The translations under genes were made by a program, and so were the position numbers. This document shows, piece after piece, positions 14,646-26,735 of a stretch of DNA of 64,000 bases. Position 1 is the stretch's first letter, and every line of letters starts with the position of its first letter. The notes below the pieces were generated by a model that ran no database searches, was not told where the DNA came from, and saw only the letters and a program-made list of their open reading frames with translations. This DNA comes from Populus alba (lineage: Eukaryota; Streptophyta; Magnoliopsida; Malpighiales; Salicaceae), in the NCBI RefSeq assembly GCF_005239225.2, contig NC_133288.1, positions 15,010,169-15,074,168 of the forward strand, given 5' to 3'.

Positions 14646-16029
14646 TAACACTCTCATTTTAATGATGTTAAATCTAAGGAATATTTACACACAATTACAT
14701 AAGCTTTTCCATAGAAATATATGATCTTTCTCTATATAGAATTCTATTACAGGTCAGTTCAATGAACATGTCATCTAACCTATTAACTTTTTTTTTTTTT
14801 TGCAAGATTTCAAGGTCCTTCTTCATCCATTTTTTATTTTTCAAAACATAATGTTTTTTGTTATTAACATGTTTTTGAGACTGCTTAATCTTGTTTTTGG
14901 TGCATTTGGATTAAAGAGATTTAAGGATCTAAATGAGGAATGAACTAATAAAAAACAAATAATTTTTTTTTTATTTTTTTGCTTCAGTGAGTTGTGCAGG
15001 TGTGTATTAAGTTGCACAGGTCTCACCTGCGTAACAAGTCAAATGTTGTTAGTGCATTAATTATTTTTTAAATTATATTAGTTTAGGGAAAAAAAAATTC
15101 AACATGTTAATTTAATCTTGCAATGCATCGATGCCTTCTAAATTTTTATTGGGTATCTGTTCATTGAGGAGAAATGGGGAAATCTCAGTCTTGAAAGAAA
15201 AAATTAAAAGATAGAAGGTAACGTCTAAGAAAGCTTTATTTGTAGCTATTATAATTGTTAAAACAATATTTAATAATATGTATTATTAATATGATTCCAT
15301 GTTACATAATATTAAAAAATCTACAAGCTTTTGTTTTTTTCCATAATTTTTCCAAATATTTTTTAATGGCTTTTGAAAAAAAAAGGTAATAGTTTCCGAA
15401 GGAGCATACTGTCTTTGAAAGAAAGCCAAATACAAAAAAGCCACTTTGATGTTATAAATGCGTGGACAATTCAATAATTTGGCATTGACGTGATCTTTTT
15501 ATTTGACAATACTTAGATTATAAATGACAGTTTTTTTATGAAATTATAAAGGACAAGCATAATTAGATTTTAGAGGACAAGGATTTTTCCTGATTATGTA
15601 TTTGTGATGGCAAGTTATTTGACTAGGGTGTGGGTAAATGTAATCTAATCAATTATTACGGAGTATTACTTGATGCTATGTAAGTTTTGAGGTATATGGA
15701 CGAGTTCTTTTTTAAGATAAGGTATGAGAAAATTGTTTATCTAATGAGGCTTTTATAATAGATTTCTACAGTCAAGGTCTTGTTGTGTAAGGTGACAAGT
15801 TTCGTGGGTTAATCTAATTTGACTTAGGATAAATTTTTTATTTTCTAACTTATCTGTCATTGTTGCCTATTTTTTATTATACCATTGAATTAAATGATGT
15901 TATTGAATTCAATAAAGTTAATAGCTTGATTATCAAATTTCTTGTCTTTAAAATCATTGTTGTTATCTATGCATTTTTTTTTACATTGAAAAATAATTTG
16001 GTCCCGCATTGTGTCGGCGACCAATCTAG
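14646..16029. other. Intergenic, no gene seen
   Basis: A/T-rich sequence with homopolymer runs. Short frames on both strands have no recognisable domains or codon bias. Confidence 0.4.
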
Positions 16030-16205
16030 TAAAAGCATGTTCGAGAGTGTGGTAGAAATTTTTTTTTTAGTGTTTTTAACTAGAAAATGCTTTAAAATGA
16101 TTTTTTTGTTTTTTTAAATTTATTTTTAATATTAACATGTTAAAATAATTTAAAACTAACAAAATTTTAAAATACAATCGAATTACAATGCAAATACATC
16201 TCACA
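16030..16205 (+). mobile_element. MITE-like dispersed repeat, copy 2
   Basis: Begins GTTCGAGAGTGTGGTAGAAA, has an A/T-rich body with TTAATATTAACATGTTAAAA, and ends in CAATCGAATTACAATGC. The same start-body-end order is seen at 26525 and, inverted, at 7435. Non-coding. Boundaries approximate. Confidence 0.5.
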
Positions 16206-17184
16206 ACTAAAGCTAAAGTGTTGACTGCACTAAGAGACAGGGAAAAGAGTTGACACATGGAAAGAATGGTAAGGTATGGATATAGCTTTGGTTTTAGTTT
16301 ACTTTGAGTTTTGAGAAGAAACCACAACAAAAGTGAGTGGCAAACTGAGAGACATGCTGTGCGGATGTGGTCTCGGTGGAAGAGCTGCAGAAATTATGTT
16401 TCGCGAGGAGAAAAGGCTTGCCTAAAAACCATGGACCCACCATCTTTTTAAAACATCTGAAAAAACATTTGGACGATAAGATTCGCTTGCAAACAAAAAA
16501 CTAGTGGCCCACATGCCTTTTGTTTTGGTTGAAGATTTCAAACTTTAGAATGGCTTGGCGCAATGAAAGGTCAAGTCCTTTATGTTAAGGTAGGGCACGT
16601 TTGGTACAGTGAAAAGGGACCCACCTCGAAGTAGCTTAAAAGTATAACATTTTATCTATAATTAGTGAAGAATTGAAGGTAAAACCTAACCCTACCCATT
16701 CATCCAATAAGATAAAAGTAAAGAAGAAGATTGGTTCATATGTGTTTAAGTGCGTTGTTAATTATTTAACCCTTTACTCTTCATTTTGATGATCATTTAA
16801 TGTCAAGAAAAGCTTATCATGAACTCAAATTTTATTGTTATATATATAACAATAAAATAGTTTTGACTAAGATATATATGTATATATCAAGATGAGTATG
16901 GAATTATTATAGAGAAATAGTTTGACTAAGATACAAACTAAAAGCCTTTTTATGAATCAGGAGGGATGACGGGAATCAAATCTTCTTTTGGAGGAGGCTG
17001 AAACACAGGGGGAGTAGGTAGGTGTCTTATTCCTTTGATTCTATCTTTTGTTAAATTACTCATATTGTTTAGATATTATTTACTGCATAGAATGATATTG
17101 TTGAATTGATTTTCATAATAAAAAACATAGAATGTTTGATAATGTGGGAAATGAAGATTTTGATTGGATGATTCAAGGTTGTGT
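16206..17184. other. Intergenic, no gene seen
   Basis: Contains a somewhat less A/T-rich part (16320-16620) without a clear frame, then A/T-rich sequence. Nothing further could be supported. Confidence 0.4.
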
Positions 17185-17576
17185 TTAGATTAGTAAATGT
17201 TAATGGCATCCATTTTGGATAGTTGACATTATATTAGATTGATGAATGTTAATGGTATCCATTTCAAATAGTCAAGATTGTGTTAGATTAACAAATGCTA
17301 ATGGCATCCATCTCGAATAGCCGAGATTGTGTTAGATTGATGAATGCCAATGATATCCATTTTGAATAGCTAGGATTGTGTTAGATTGATGAATGTCAAT
17401 GGTATCCATTTTGGATAATCGAGATAGTATTAGATTGATGAATGCCAATGGTATCTATTTCAAGTAGCCAAGATTGTGTTGGATTAGTGAATGCCAATAA
17501 TATCCATTTTAGATGGTCAATATTGTATTAGATTAGCAAATGCTAATGATATTCATTTAAGATGGTTGTGATTGTG
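17185..17576 (+). repeat. 49-bp minisatellite, eight units
   Basis: The phrase TTAGATTGATGAATGYYAAT recurs with starts at 17185, 17234, 17283, 17332, 17381, 17430, 17479 and 17528, always exactly 49 bp apart. Each unit continues with GGTATCCATTTTGAATAG and AGATTGTG. Units differ by several substitutions but by no indel. Confidence 0.92.
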
Positions 17577-20329
17577 TTTGATTAGCTATTTTGGAACACT
17601 TTAGAATGGTGAACATTACTATTTCTCAAATTGAATAGTTGAAAAAGACAAATGAAGTAGTGAAAAATTTAAGAAAATTATGTTAAAGGAATTTGGCAAG
17701 ATTAAGGAAATTTTACATGTATTTGGTGCCAAAACTAGCATGATCAATTAGAGAAAGATAATGGGAGTGAAAATAATTTTGTTATGTCAAAATTGTGTTA
17801 AATTAATGTAGTATACATCTTGTATTCTACTTAATGTATTGAATATATTCGTTGCATAAGATATGATAAAAATTAAAATAAATAATAAATGCATGTACAT
17901 GACATGTTTATGCTTATGGATTTAAATTAATTAGTCATGTGATACACATCCGAATGAGTCATGATGTTGATTTAAATTGAATACAAAAAGGTTAGGATAC
18001 TTTTAAATGAGTTATTAGCATTAAATATTTTAATTAATTAATCTTATTATCATCATCTAAATCTGATTTATTTTATAAAGGGTCCTTCCTATGCATAGGA
18101 CGCTTCATAGAGTATTAGTGTAGTGTATATTTTGAAATGTAAAAACACTAATGTAATAATAGAATTGTAATTTTCTATTACCCGAGCTGATGATGTAATG
18201 TAGCGATAAATTAGGACTATGATCTTAATTATTACCTGTAAATTGATTTAATTGTGTACGAACTTATCCTATGATCTTAACGTGTATTTAATTAATGATG
18301 CACTCAATTTCTGGATTTCATGTAAATGAAAACACCATGTGTTGTCTTCAATTTTGATTGATTGCCAATTTTATTTCCTTACTATATATGTTATGTATTT
18401 TGTGTCTATTAAATTTGAATCATGATGAAATATCCTTGAAAGATTTTTTTTTTAATTAATATAAATGTTTAAACTAATTTACATGTATCTTAATTAATTT
18501 TATAAATTTTAAAATTAATAATTATATAAGTTTAATTATTGTATTAACAACAAATATCCTAAAAAGATTGAATGAGGTTGATGTTGAATTTCATGTTAAC
18601 GGTCATTGAAAGGAGAGCATATATTCTGACTTGATGGTTTCCTTTACAATTAATTTGGGATGGAAATCAAGTGTTGGCCGACACTGGGGTAACATCGCAA
18701 AATAAGAGGAAACTTTGTTCAAATTTTTCTAAAAAAATTCTTGAGTGTTTACACGAGTTTTTCTTGAAATGTCATTGAAATAGAGTGAAAAATTGTGAAC
18801 TGTTACGGTTTGGAATTAATTTTCAATTATAATTGAATTCAATTATAATATGTAATTTGAATTCAATTAATAAATAAATTAACCCATATATTTGGAAGAG
18901 ATAGGTATTTTAGAAAAAACTAGTTTTAATATTAAATTTTTTCTTTTTGAAATTGTAAATCAATGGTGTTGATTTCTAATTTACTTTTGTGCTATTTTTA
19001 AATATTAAATTTCATTTGAAATTTAATTAGTTCTGAAATATAATATTTTATTAAAAGCTATGAATTGAATTGAATTAGATGTTAGAAAAACGTTTTTTAA
19101 TAATTAATACTTTGGTGGCAATAACTTGTAAGCCATGGACAGGGCTGCCTAACCCTCTCTAAACTATTTTCAAACGTTATGTTGTGATTTTTTAAGTTGT
19201 TGATAAGAAAAATATTATTGTATATGTTTTATAATTAATCAGTTGGTTAGATTTAATATTTATTTTAATCATATATATGTAGATATAATTTATTAATAAA
19301 AACATATTTAACTTTAATATTCATTAAATTTTTTATTAATAAATATAATATTTGATTAATGAATCTAGAATAAAGATAAAGTTTTTGGGAAAAAAATTCA
19401 TTGCAAAAAAATTTATAAATTTATTATAATTATGAGATTTTTATTGCATAAAGTATTTTTCATAAATATTCATAATCAATGCTCTATTAACACTGTATAT
19501 TAATTAAAGCTATTGAGACTAATAAATATTATGCTATTTTTTTTTATGAAAGAAATCAATTGTTTTCATTAAACTAAGGTATGAGGATACCAAGAGCTAA
19601 TATGTAAATACTTATCAGATGATATGTACACTAAATTGACCCATATGAGAATTTCACTTAGAGAGATCATAGTTATCAATGAAAAAACTCACATGACAGT
19701 TGTGTAAGTGATCCTTATACATGAGATTACTAAATTATATTTTATAAGGAGTGTTATGTTCTTATCCTACTATAACTTATCTTAATCAAGGATAACAAAT
19801 AGACATATATTTGATATAATATGAACTATATGAAGGTATTTAAGTAATCAAGAGATGATTCATTACCCTAAGTAAATTAGAAAAAATATTTCATATGTAT
19901 TCAAATAATATTGACTATAAATCCTTGCATAATGTAGAATGAGATTTGAAAAGAGTTTTAAATCTTTCAAAGAATAAATTACTATAGTGTTAAGAATAAA
20001 TATAAATTGACAGAATATGCACACTATAATGTCTAAATTAAAACATTGTTAATGAAGAGAAAATAATTACATTAAGAAACTAGTAACTAAAATATTAAGT
20101 TAAACCATTTATGACTTTTCTAATATTTGAAGGATCATGACAATCTGCTAGAGATTGTACTTGATTTTCAAATATAAATCAATCAATTGTTGAATTGATA
20201 ATAAATTAATTTGTTTAATTTATTTAATCATATTTTATTTAGGATTGTGATTTATATTTAGGTTAACTTATTAGGGAACTTAATGAATCATGCACTAAGA
20301 ACCATTGGTCAAAAATTGAAATGGAATGA
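17577..20329. other. Intergenic, A/T-rich, no gene seen
   Basis: Long A/T-rich stretch with many short imperfect repeats. Parts of 18800-19100 (runs of TTGAATTCAATTATAAT type) look like those near 27770-28100 and may be old LTR fragments. No coding frame supported. Confidence 0.4.
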
Positions 20330-20600
20330 TTAATCAAGTGTGATTTGATTGTAAATAAATTTTAGAAATTAAGGACTAGAATTTAATTAATACAAGGTAT
20401 TACAATTTTAGACCTAGAAACAATCAAATAAAGACTTGATTAAATAAATTTCTAAAATTATTTTAAAATAATATATATAATATTATTTAAGGAGAAAATT
20501 CATATTTTATCATTTTTAGGATTTGTTAGGTTTAGTATAAATAAAAAGTTATGTCTTTTATTTCTTATTATAAAAAAATAAGTACAATATAATACATAGA
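20330..20600 (-). repeat. LTR-like repeat, inverted partner of 14345-14645
   Basis: Contains GATTAATCAAG, GTATTACAATTTTAGACCTA, AAGACTTGATTAAAT and ATATTATTTAAGGAGAAAAT, the reverse complement order of the 14345-14645 segment. It lies about 360 bp upstream of the SnRK2 start codon, so it may overlap that gene's promoter. Confidence 0.5.
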
Positions 20601-20962
20601 TACTTAAAACACAAAAGCAAGAGCTAATAGTCTAATGCATATTAATTCATCTCTTCTAACAAAATTTAAGAAATTTTTTATTAGTGGTTAAACTAAACAA
20701 TTTAATATTTGTGACAATTTAACTTTAAAATAAATATTTAAAATAAAAAAAAATTTAAATAATCATTATATAAACTTTAAACAATATGAGATATATTTAA
20801 CAAAATTCTTAAAAACTCAAAAAAAAAAAAAATTAATTAATCATTTTTAGTGTACTTATGTGTTTCTAGAAACCAATAAAAAGAACAGCCAAGTTTATAG
20901 ATAGGGGAGTGGAGAAGCGAGACTCAATATAACTAATAAAATTTTCAGTGTTTTTGGTAGCT

Positions 20963-23464
20963 ATGGATCGTTATGAGATTCTGAAGAATATTGGGTCTGG
21001 AAATTTTGGGGTGACTAAGCTGGTTAGAGATAGATGCACCAAAGAATTCTTTGCTGTTAAGTTTTTTGAGAGAGGCGAAAAGGTCTGTTTCCTCTGTTTT
21101 ACTATCTGTTTGCCTATTTCAATTTCAAAAAATTTCCATATTTATTATAGTTTGCTAATCTCTTGAAACTCAATCCTGCTTGTTTTTACCATTATGAATT
21201 CGTCATCTTTAAGCATCACGGGGTGCTTTTACTATGGGGTTGATTGAGGAGTTACTTTTTTTGTTGCAGATTGATGAACATGTGCAAAGGGAAATTATGA
21301 ATCATAGGTCATTGAAGCATCCCAATATAGTTAGATTTAAAGAGGTTTGTTATTTAAATTTTCTTGTCCAGTAATGCTAATTGGCATCTGTTGTCTTGTA
21401 ATTGTTGTATGCTGCAACAAGTAAGCAAGGACTCCATTTTGCCCCATAGAGTTTTTTTCTTTATTTCTGTTGGAGGACCATAAAATGTCTTGAAATATAT
21501 TTTCTCCACAGTAAAGTGGATTGGCCATAGCTACTTTAAGAAGAACTAATTGGAGTAGATGTTGTTAATTATTCTCTTTTGAGTGTTACTTCCTAGAATA
21601 TATCAATTCAATGAGAAGGAGACAATCTTTGATTTGAGATGTTATCCTTCCAGGTCCTGCTAACTCCAACCCATTTAGCTATTGTGATGGAGTATGCTGC
21701 AGGAGGAGAACTCTTTGAGAGGATATGCAGTACTGGTAAATTTAGTGAAGATGAGGTAAAGTAGAGCAAAGAAATTTTACTAGTATTACATGAACATTCA
21801 GGGTTGTTTGGAAGTTGAATGAAAGGAAATATGTAGCATCTAGAGGCAGTAAATGTTGTGCTTTGAATGTTACCTATTAATTAGCAGCGTATAATCGGAT
21901 TAATGTTTTACTTCTGGGGTTTTTATGTTTTTCTGCATCAGGCAAGGTTTTTCTTCCAGCAGTTGATATCCGGAGTAAGTTACTGTCATTCAATGGTAAG
22001 AAGTTTAACCTTCCTTTTGTCAATTTGTTTTAACCTTTATAAAATGCACAGTAATTGTTTTAAGAATTTTTGATTTTGATACGAGGAGATATTTATGCTG
22101 CAGCAAATTTGCCACAGAGATCTTAAGCTTGAAAATACACTCCTAGATGGAAACACAGTACCGCGCGTCAAGATATGCGACTTCGGGTATTCAAAGGTAA
22201 GCATTTTTACTAAATGATAACATGCGTGCATGAAGTTTCACCACCCTTTTGGTTGCTAATTTCCTTGGCTTATCGTGTAGTCAGCTGTGTTGCATTCTCA
22301 GCCAAAATCTACCGTGGGCACCCCAGCTTACATTGCCCCAGAAGTACTATCAAAAAAGGAATATGATGGGAAGGTAACAATCTTTCTGACTTTCTCTTCC
22401 TTTTTGATGCAATGCTTCTCATTTAAGTTGTTTGAAAGCATTCGTATTATGTCTCATCTTGGAGAGTTACAGATTGCAGATGTATGGTCCTGTGGGGTTA
22501 CGCTCTATGTAATGCTTGTTGGGGCATACCCCTTTGAAGACCCTGATGGTCCAAAGGACTTCAGAAAGACAATTGGGGTAAGTGGCTATTCAAAGTATTA
22601 AGCACCAGATAGAATTTAGTTCTAGTGTAATTATTGAAGGTCTGCATATTTATTATGGAATTCTTGCTAATCTATTATTGATCCGATTAAATTATTGTTT
22701 GCTCATTGCAGAGGATACTCAGTGTCCACTATTCAATTCCGGATTATGTTCGTGTTTCTATTGAGTGCAAGCATCTTTTGACTCGAATATTTGTGGCTGA
22801 CCCTGAAAAGGTAATTTGGCTTTAGCTTGAACAAAAGTGTTGTGGTATCAACTGCATCTCCATCCATGATTGCAGTGAAAATAAAAGGGAGAAGATTTCA
22901 ATTATATTATGATGCTTTCTTAATGGATGATAGAACAAGGTGCCTGATTTTTGGTAGGAAACTCCCAGGACCAATTAAAATAAGCCCTTGTTATTTGATA
23001 CCTGATAGAAAGTTTTCAGCTCTTAATGTAGGAGACACAAGGACACACAAGCACCTTCAAGTCGAATGATTGAAAGGAACAAAGTTCTTTTCCCTTTATT
23101 CCTTAAAGCATTGCTACCTTTTTCTTTTTCTTTTTCTTTTTTGTAACTCCTATTGTTTTCATCAGTTAATGCTTTTGTCTATGTGTAGAGGATTACTATT
23201 CCAGAAATAAAAAAACATCCATGGTTCTTAAAGAACTTGCCTATGGAGCTGATGGAAGGAGGAAGCTGGCAAAGCAATGATGTCAACAACCCATCCCAAA
23301 GCGTTGAAGAAGTCCTGTCTATAATACAGGAGGCAAGCAAACCTGTCTTCCTGTCGAAGGGTGAAGAGCATTTGCTTGGAAGCAGCATGGATCTTGATGA
23401 CTTAGATGCTGACGCAGACCTTGAAGATATCGAGACAAGTGGTGATTTCGTGTGCCCATTATGA
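20963..23464 (+). CDS. SnRK2: SnRK2 protein kinase (SnRK2.7/2.8-like)
   Basis: Plant Ser/Thr kinase of osmotic-stress and abscisic-acid signalling. Nine exons: 20963-21082, 21270-21344, 21654-21755, 21942-21995, 22104-22196, 22281-22373, 22473-22577, 22712-22810 and 23189-23464. All are phase 0 with GT/AG borders, giving 338 residues, normal for the family. Visible: glycine loop GSGNFG (11-16), ATP lysine K33, catalytic HRDLKLEN (121-128), DFGYSK (143-148, the SnRK2 form of DFG), and activation loop [12 protein letters not shown] (158-169). The C-terminus carries an Asp-rich patch [14 protein letters not shown] (314-327) and ends [26 protein letters not shown] and the C-terminus favour the SnRK2.7/2.8 subclass. 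ATG at 20963 matches the family start MDRYE; a possible 3' splice site (TTTTCAG) just before it suggests a 5'-UTR intron. Confidence 0.95.
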
Positions 23465-25143
23465 GCTTAAGCTGTGTACATAAATTGTCAACTTTCCTGC
23501 AGTATTGTTCAGTGATTGAGAGCGCCAGATTTTTTCTGATGAACTCTTTACACTGTGATCCTTGTTTGGCCATGTGGCATACGGATGCCCTTTTGTAGAT
23601 CCCCTGTGTTTCTTTGTTGTTCAATATATTACAATAACATTTTTCTTTGCGTTTGTTCTTAATATTTATGTAAAGTGACCTGAGATAAATTATTTTGTAA
23701 GGTGATGTGTGTGGCAAAGTTTAAACATCACGGATACTTCTAGAGCCAGATTACTTGCTCTTTTCTTTAATTGGTGTTGTTCTATCATATAACAAGAGTT
23801 CTTCTGCCAAAAGAAGTGTACTCCAGATCTTGAGCTCTTTGATTTCTTAACAGAACTGGTGAAATATATAGCAGGCACTAGGTCACAAGCTGAAATCTTT
23901 TTCAAGATTGGCTTGTATAACATATTGCATATGTGATCTTCATGAGTTTCAGAGAGTCGCCCCATTAGGTCCCCCCCAAGAGCTAGTCCATTCCCCCAAT
24001 GGTTCAAGATCTCTATTTTACAAAAATACCTCAAGAAACGATATATTTATTAATCATACTTTATGAAATGAAAATTATTCCCACTTAACAGAAAATTCCA
24101 AGTATAAAATGAAAATTACTCAAAACTCTACTTGTAAAACACACATAATAAATAGAAAAAAATAATTTTTAAAATCTATCTTAACTCATGTATCTTGAAA
24201 AAAAATTATTGAAAATCTCTTTAAACCTCTTTAACCCTAAGTTTTATTAAACCAACTGAATTTTCTAACTGAATTTTTAGTGTTGGATAGCATCAAATTA
24301 ACATGGTGATTTGAATACCACCAAAACTTTGTTTCACTTTCTTTTGTTTGTAAATGTGATTTTACCCATACATACCTAAGATAATAATATATGCCACAAT
24401 ATATAATTCATTACGAGAAGAGTAAGGACTAAAAGGGATATGACAAGCACGAAATATAGTTGATAGAGTACCACTTTCACAAACAAAACTATCTTAGTTA
24501 TATTAGAGTTGAAATACAATGAGACACATTAAGAAACCACCAAAAAAAAGTTATAAAAAAAGTTGGTTGTAGAAGAGAGCTCAAAACTAGTCATTATTAG
24601 CCATTAAACAAGTAAAACAACTCAAAACAACTAACTACAATCTGTTCATGATCGTGTTCACTACAATATAAATCATCCTTGGAAGAATCACTAGCTAGTT
24701 CTTAAAAAAAAACATTCAAATAAATGGTGTGTTTGTTAAAAATAATGTGTTATATTGATCCAATTAATATGAAATTAATGAGCACATATAAATTAATTAA
24801 AAGTGGAGTTCACTCATATTTTGAGTAAAATTTTGCCGAAAATGAAATTCTTTAGAAAGTTTTGATTTTGAAAACTACTTTCCGGGAAACAAACATGGTC
24901 TAACTTGAATATTAACATATTTAAAATCAATCATGGGTGAATACAAAATTAATCTAAAAAAATACCTTAGTTGACAATTTCTTAAATCCCAAATCTTAAT
25001 CTTTTCAATTACAAGTTTTTCAAGTGGCTTATATAATTATATATTGGAAAGTAAAAATTAAGGCTACTAGATAATCAAACTTTTTAGTGGAGAGAGGCAT
25101 TAGAAAATGTAAGCTTTGAGCTAAAACCATATGTGTGTACTCA
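23465..25143. other. SnRK2 3' UTR then intergenic
   Basis: The first 200 bp are probably SnRK2 3' UTR, with an AATATATTACAATAACA stretch near 23621. The rest is A/T-rich with no supported gene. Confidence 0.4.
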
Positions 25144-25184
25144 AATCATGTATGGGTTAATTATAAAAGAACTTTTTGATCAAA

Positions 25185-25232
<48 letters not shown>

Positions 25233-25880
25233 TTCCAACCTATGAATAATCATTTGTCTAGATTCATTGAATTTTTTAGGTTTAATGCTTTATCTAATCA
25301 ATTCTTTCAAGATAATTTTGGTTAATTTTTTTTAATATGTGGTTTAATATATTAAATATTTTTAACATTAAGTATTTATTAAAAATATCCAAATTAGATT
25401 CATTAAATCTGTTTGTTTTAATATTGTCTTAATAGTTTCTCCATGATAATTTTTGTTGATGTTTGGTTTAATATCTTAAATATTTGATACGTTAGGTTTA
25501 ATATCTTAAACATTTTTAATGGTAAGTATTTATGAAAAAAAATCATGTATGGGTTAATTATAAAAGAACTTTTCGATCAAAGAATATATTTTTTTTTTGC
25601 CAACCTATGAATAATCATTTGTTTAGATTCATTGAATTTTTTAGGTTTAATACTTTATCTAATCAATTCTTTCAAGATAATTTTGGTTAATTTTTTTTTA
25701 ATATGTAGTTTAATATATTAAATATTTTTAACATTAAGTATTTATTAAAAATATCCAAATTAGATTCATTAAATCTGTTTTTTTTAATATTGTCTTAATA
25801 GTTTCTCCATGATAATTTTTGTTGATGTTTGGTTTAATATCTTAGATATTTGGTACGTTAGGTTTAATATCTTAAACATT
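25144..25880 (+). repeat. 397-bp tandem duplication
   Basis: Unit 1 (25144-25540) and unit 2 (25541-25880) both start AATCATGTATGGGTTAATTA and run in parallel through CAACCTATGAATAATCATTT, TTCTTTCAAGATAATTTTGG and ATTGTCTTAATAGTTTCTCC. Only a few substitutions separate them. Unit 1 carries a long AT microsatellite that unit 2 lacks. Confidence 0.92.
25187..25224. repeat. (AT)19 microsatellite
   Basis: A perfect AT dinucleotide run followed by a T tract, lying inside unit 1 of the tandem duplication. Unit 2 keeps only the T tract. Confidence 0.9.
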
Positions 25881-26524
25881 TTGTTTTCTAGTTCATAGAC
25901 CTTGATAAGAATTGTGACATTTCAAGATAATGTTGTTAGAATTCTAAGAAATTACTTGTATTGAGATTGTTTGCACTATATGACATGTAAATTAATCTTA
26001 AGAACAAAACATATAATTTTTGACAACAATGTTTTTGTTCCCTTAACAAGTAAGTATATTATTCTAAATTTTTAGCTTAATACATTCATATGTTATGTGT
26101 ATGCATATAAAATTCATTTAATTGTATTTATATGCTTATCTCTATTCTACTCTTTAATTTATATGTTTATGTAAAATATCTTAATCACATTGAATTACAA
26201 CTCAACAATTAATATATGACCAATCCAATATAATGTAATCAATTGTGTGCTATAATAAAAAATATATATACAATGAAATGCGTTGATACATTACATTTCC
26301 CTTTGTTAAAATATTCATAGTGATGTGATGGAGTTTATATATATAAAAAGTTTCATTTTAGTTTCTAATTTTTTTTTTCAAAATAACTATTTAAGTCCTT
26401 ATATTTTATTTTTATTTATAAATCAGTCCTTGTATTTTGAAAAACTATCGCTTGGTGGTGTAATTAATATTTTTCAAATAAATCCCTATATAGTTATTTT
26501 TAAAAGAATAAAAATTGTATGATC
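25881..26524. other. Intergenic, no gene seen
   Basis: A/T-rich sequence with no frame showing coding bias. Confidence 0.4.
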
Positions 26525-26735
26525 TCCTGTAGAGTAAGTGCCTGTTTGAGAATATAATATATATTGTTTTTTAAAATACTTTTCATTTTAATATACATCA
26601 AAATAATATATATTTTTTTTATTTTTTAATATTATTACTTTAAAACATTTAAAAAACACAAAAAATAATAATTTGAAGTAAATAAAAAATTTTAAAAATA
26701 ATAAAACAACAGTTCAATTGCAACGCTAGAAAAAC
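26525..26735 (+). mobile_element. MITE-like dispersed repeat, copy 3
   Basis: Begins GTAAGTGCCTGTTTGAGAAT, continues ATTGTTTTTTAAAATACTTT, has the shared A/T-rich body, and ends with CAGTTCAATTGCAACGCT. It is the most complete of three related copies in the window (see 7435 and 16030). Confidence 0.5.

Noticed and set aside
17185..17576. CRISPR-like array
   Set aside because: Contiguous 49-bp units with no unique spacers, in plant nuclear DNA; it is a minisatellite.
22827..23069. 80-codon frame inside the last SnRK2 intron
   Set aside because: Lies between good donor and acceptor sites, and adds no kinase sequence.
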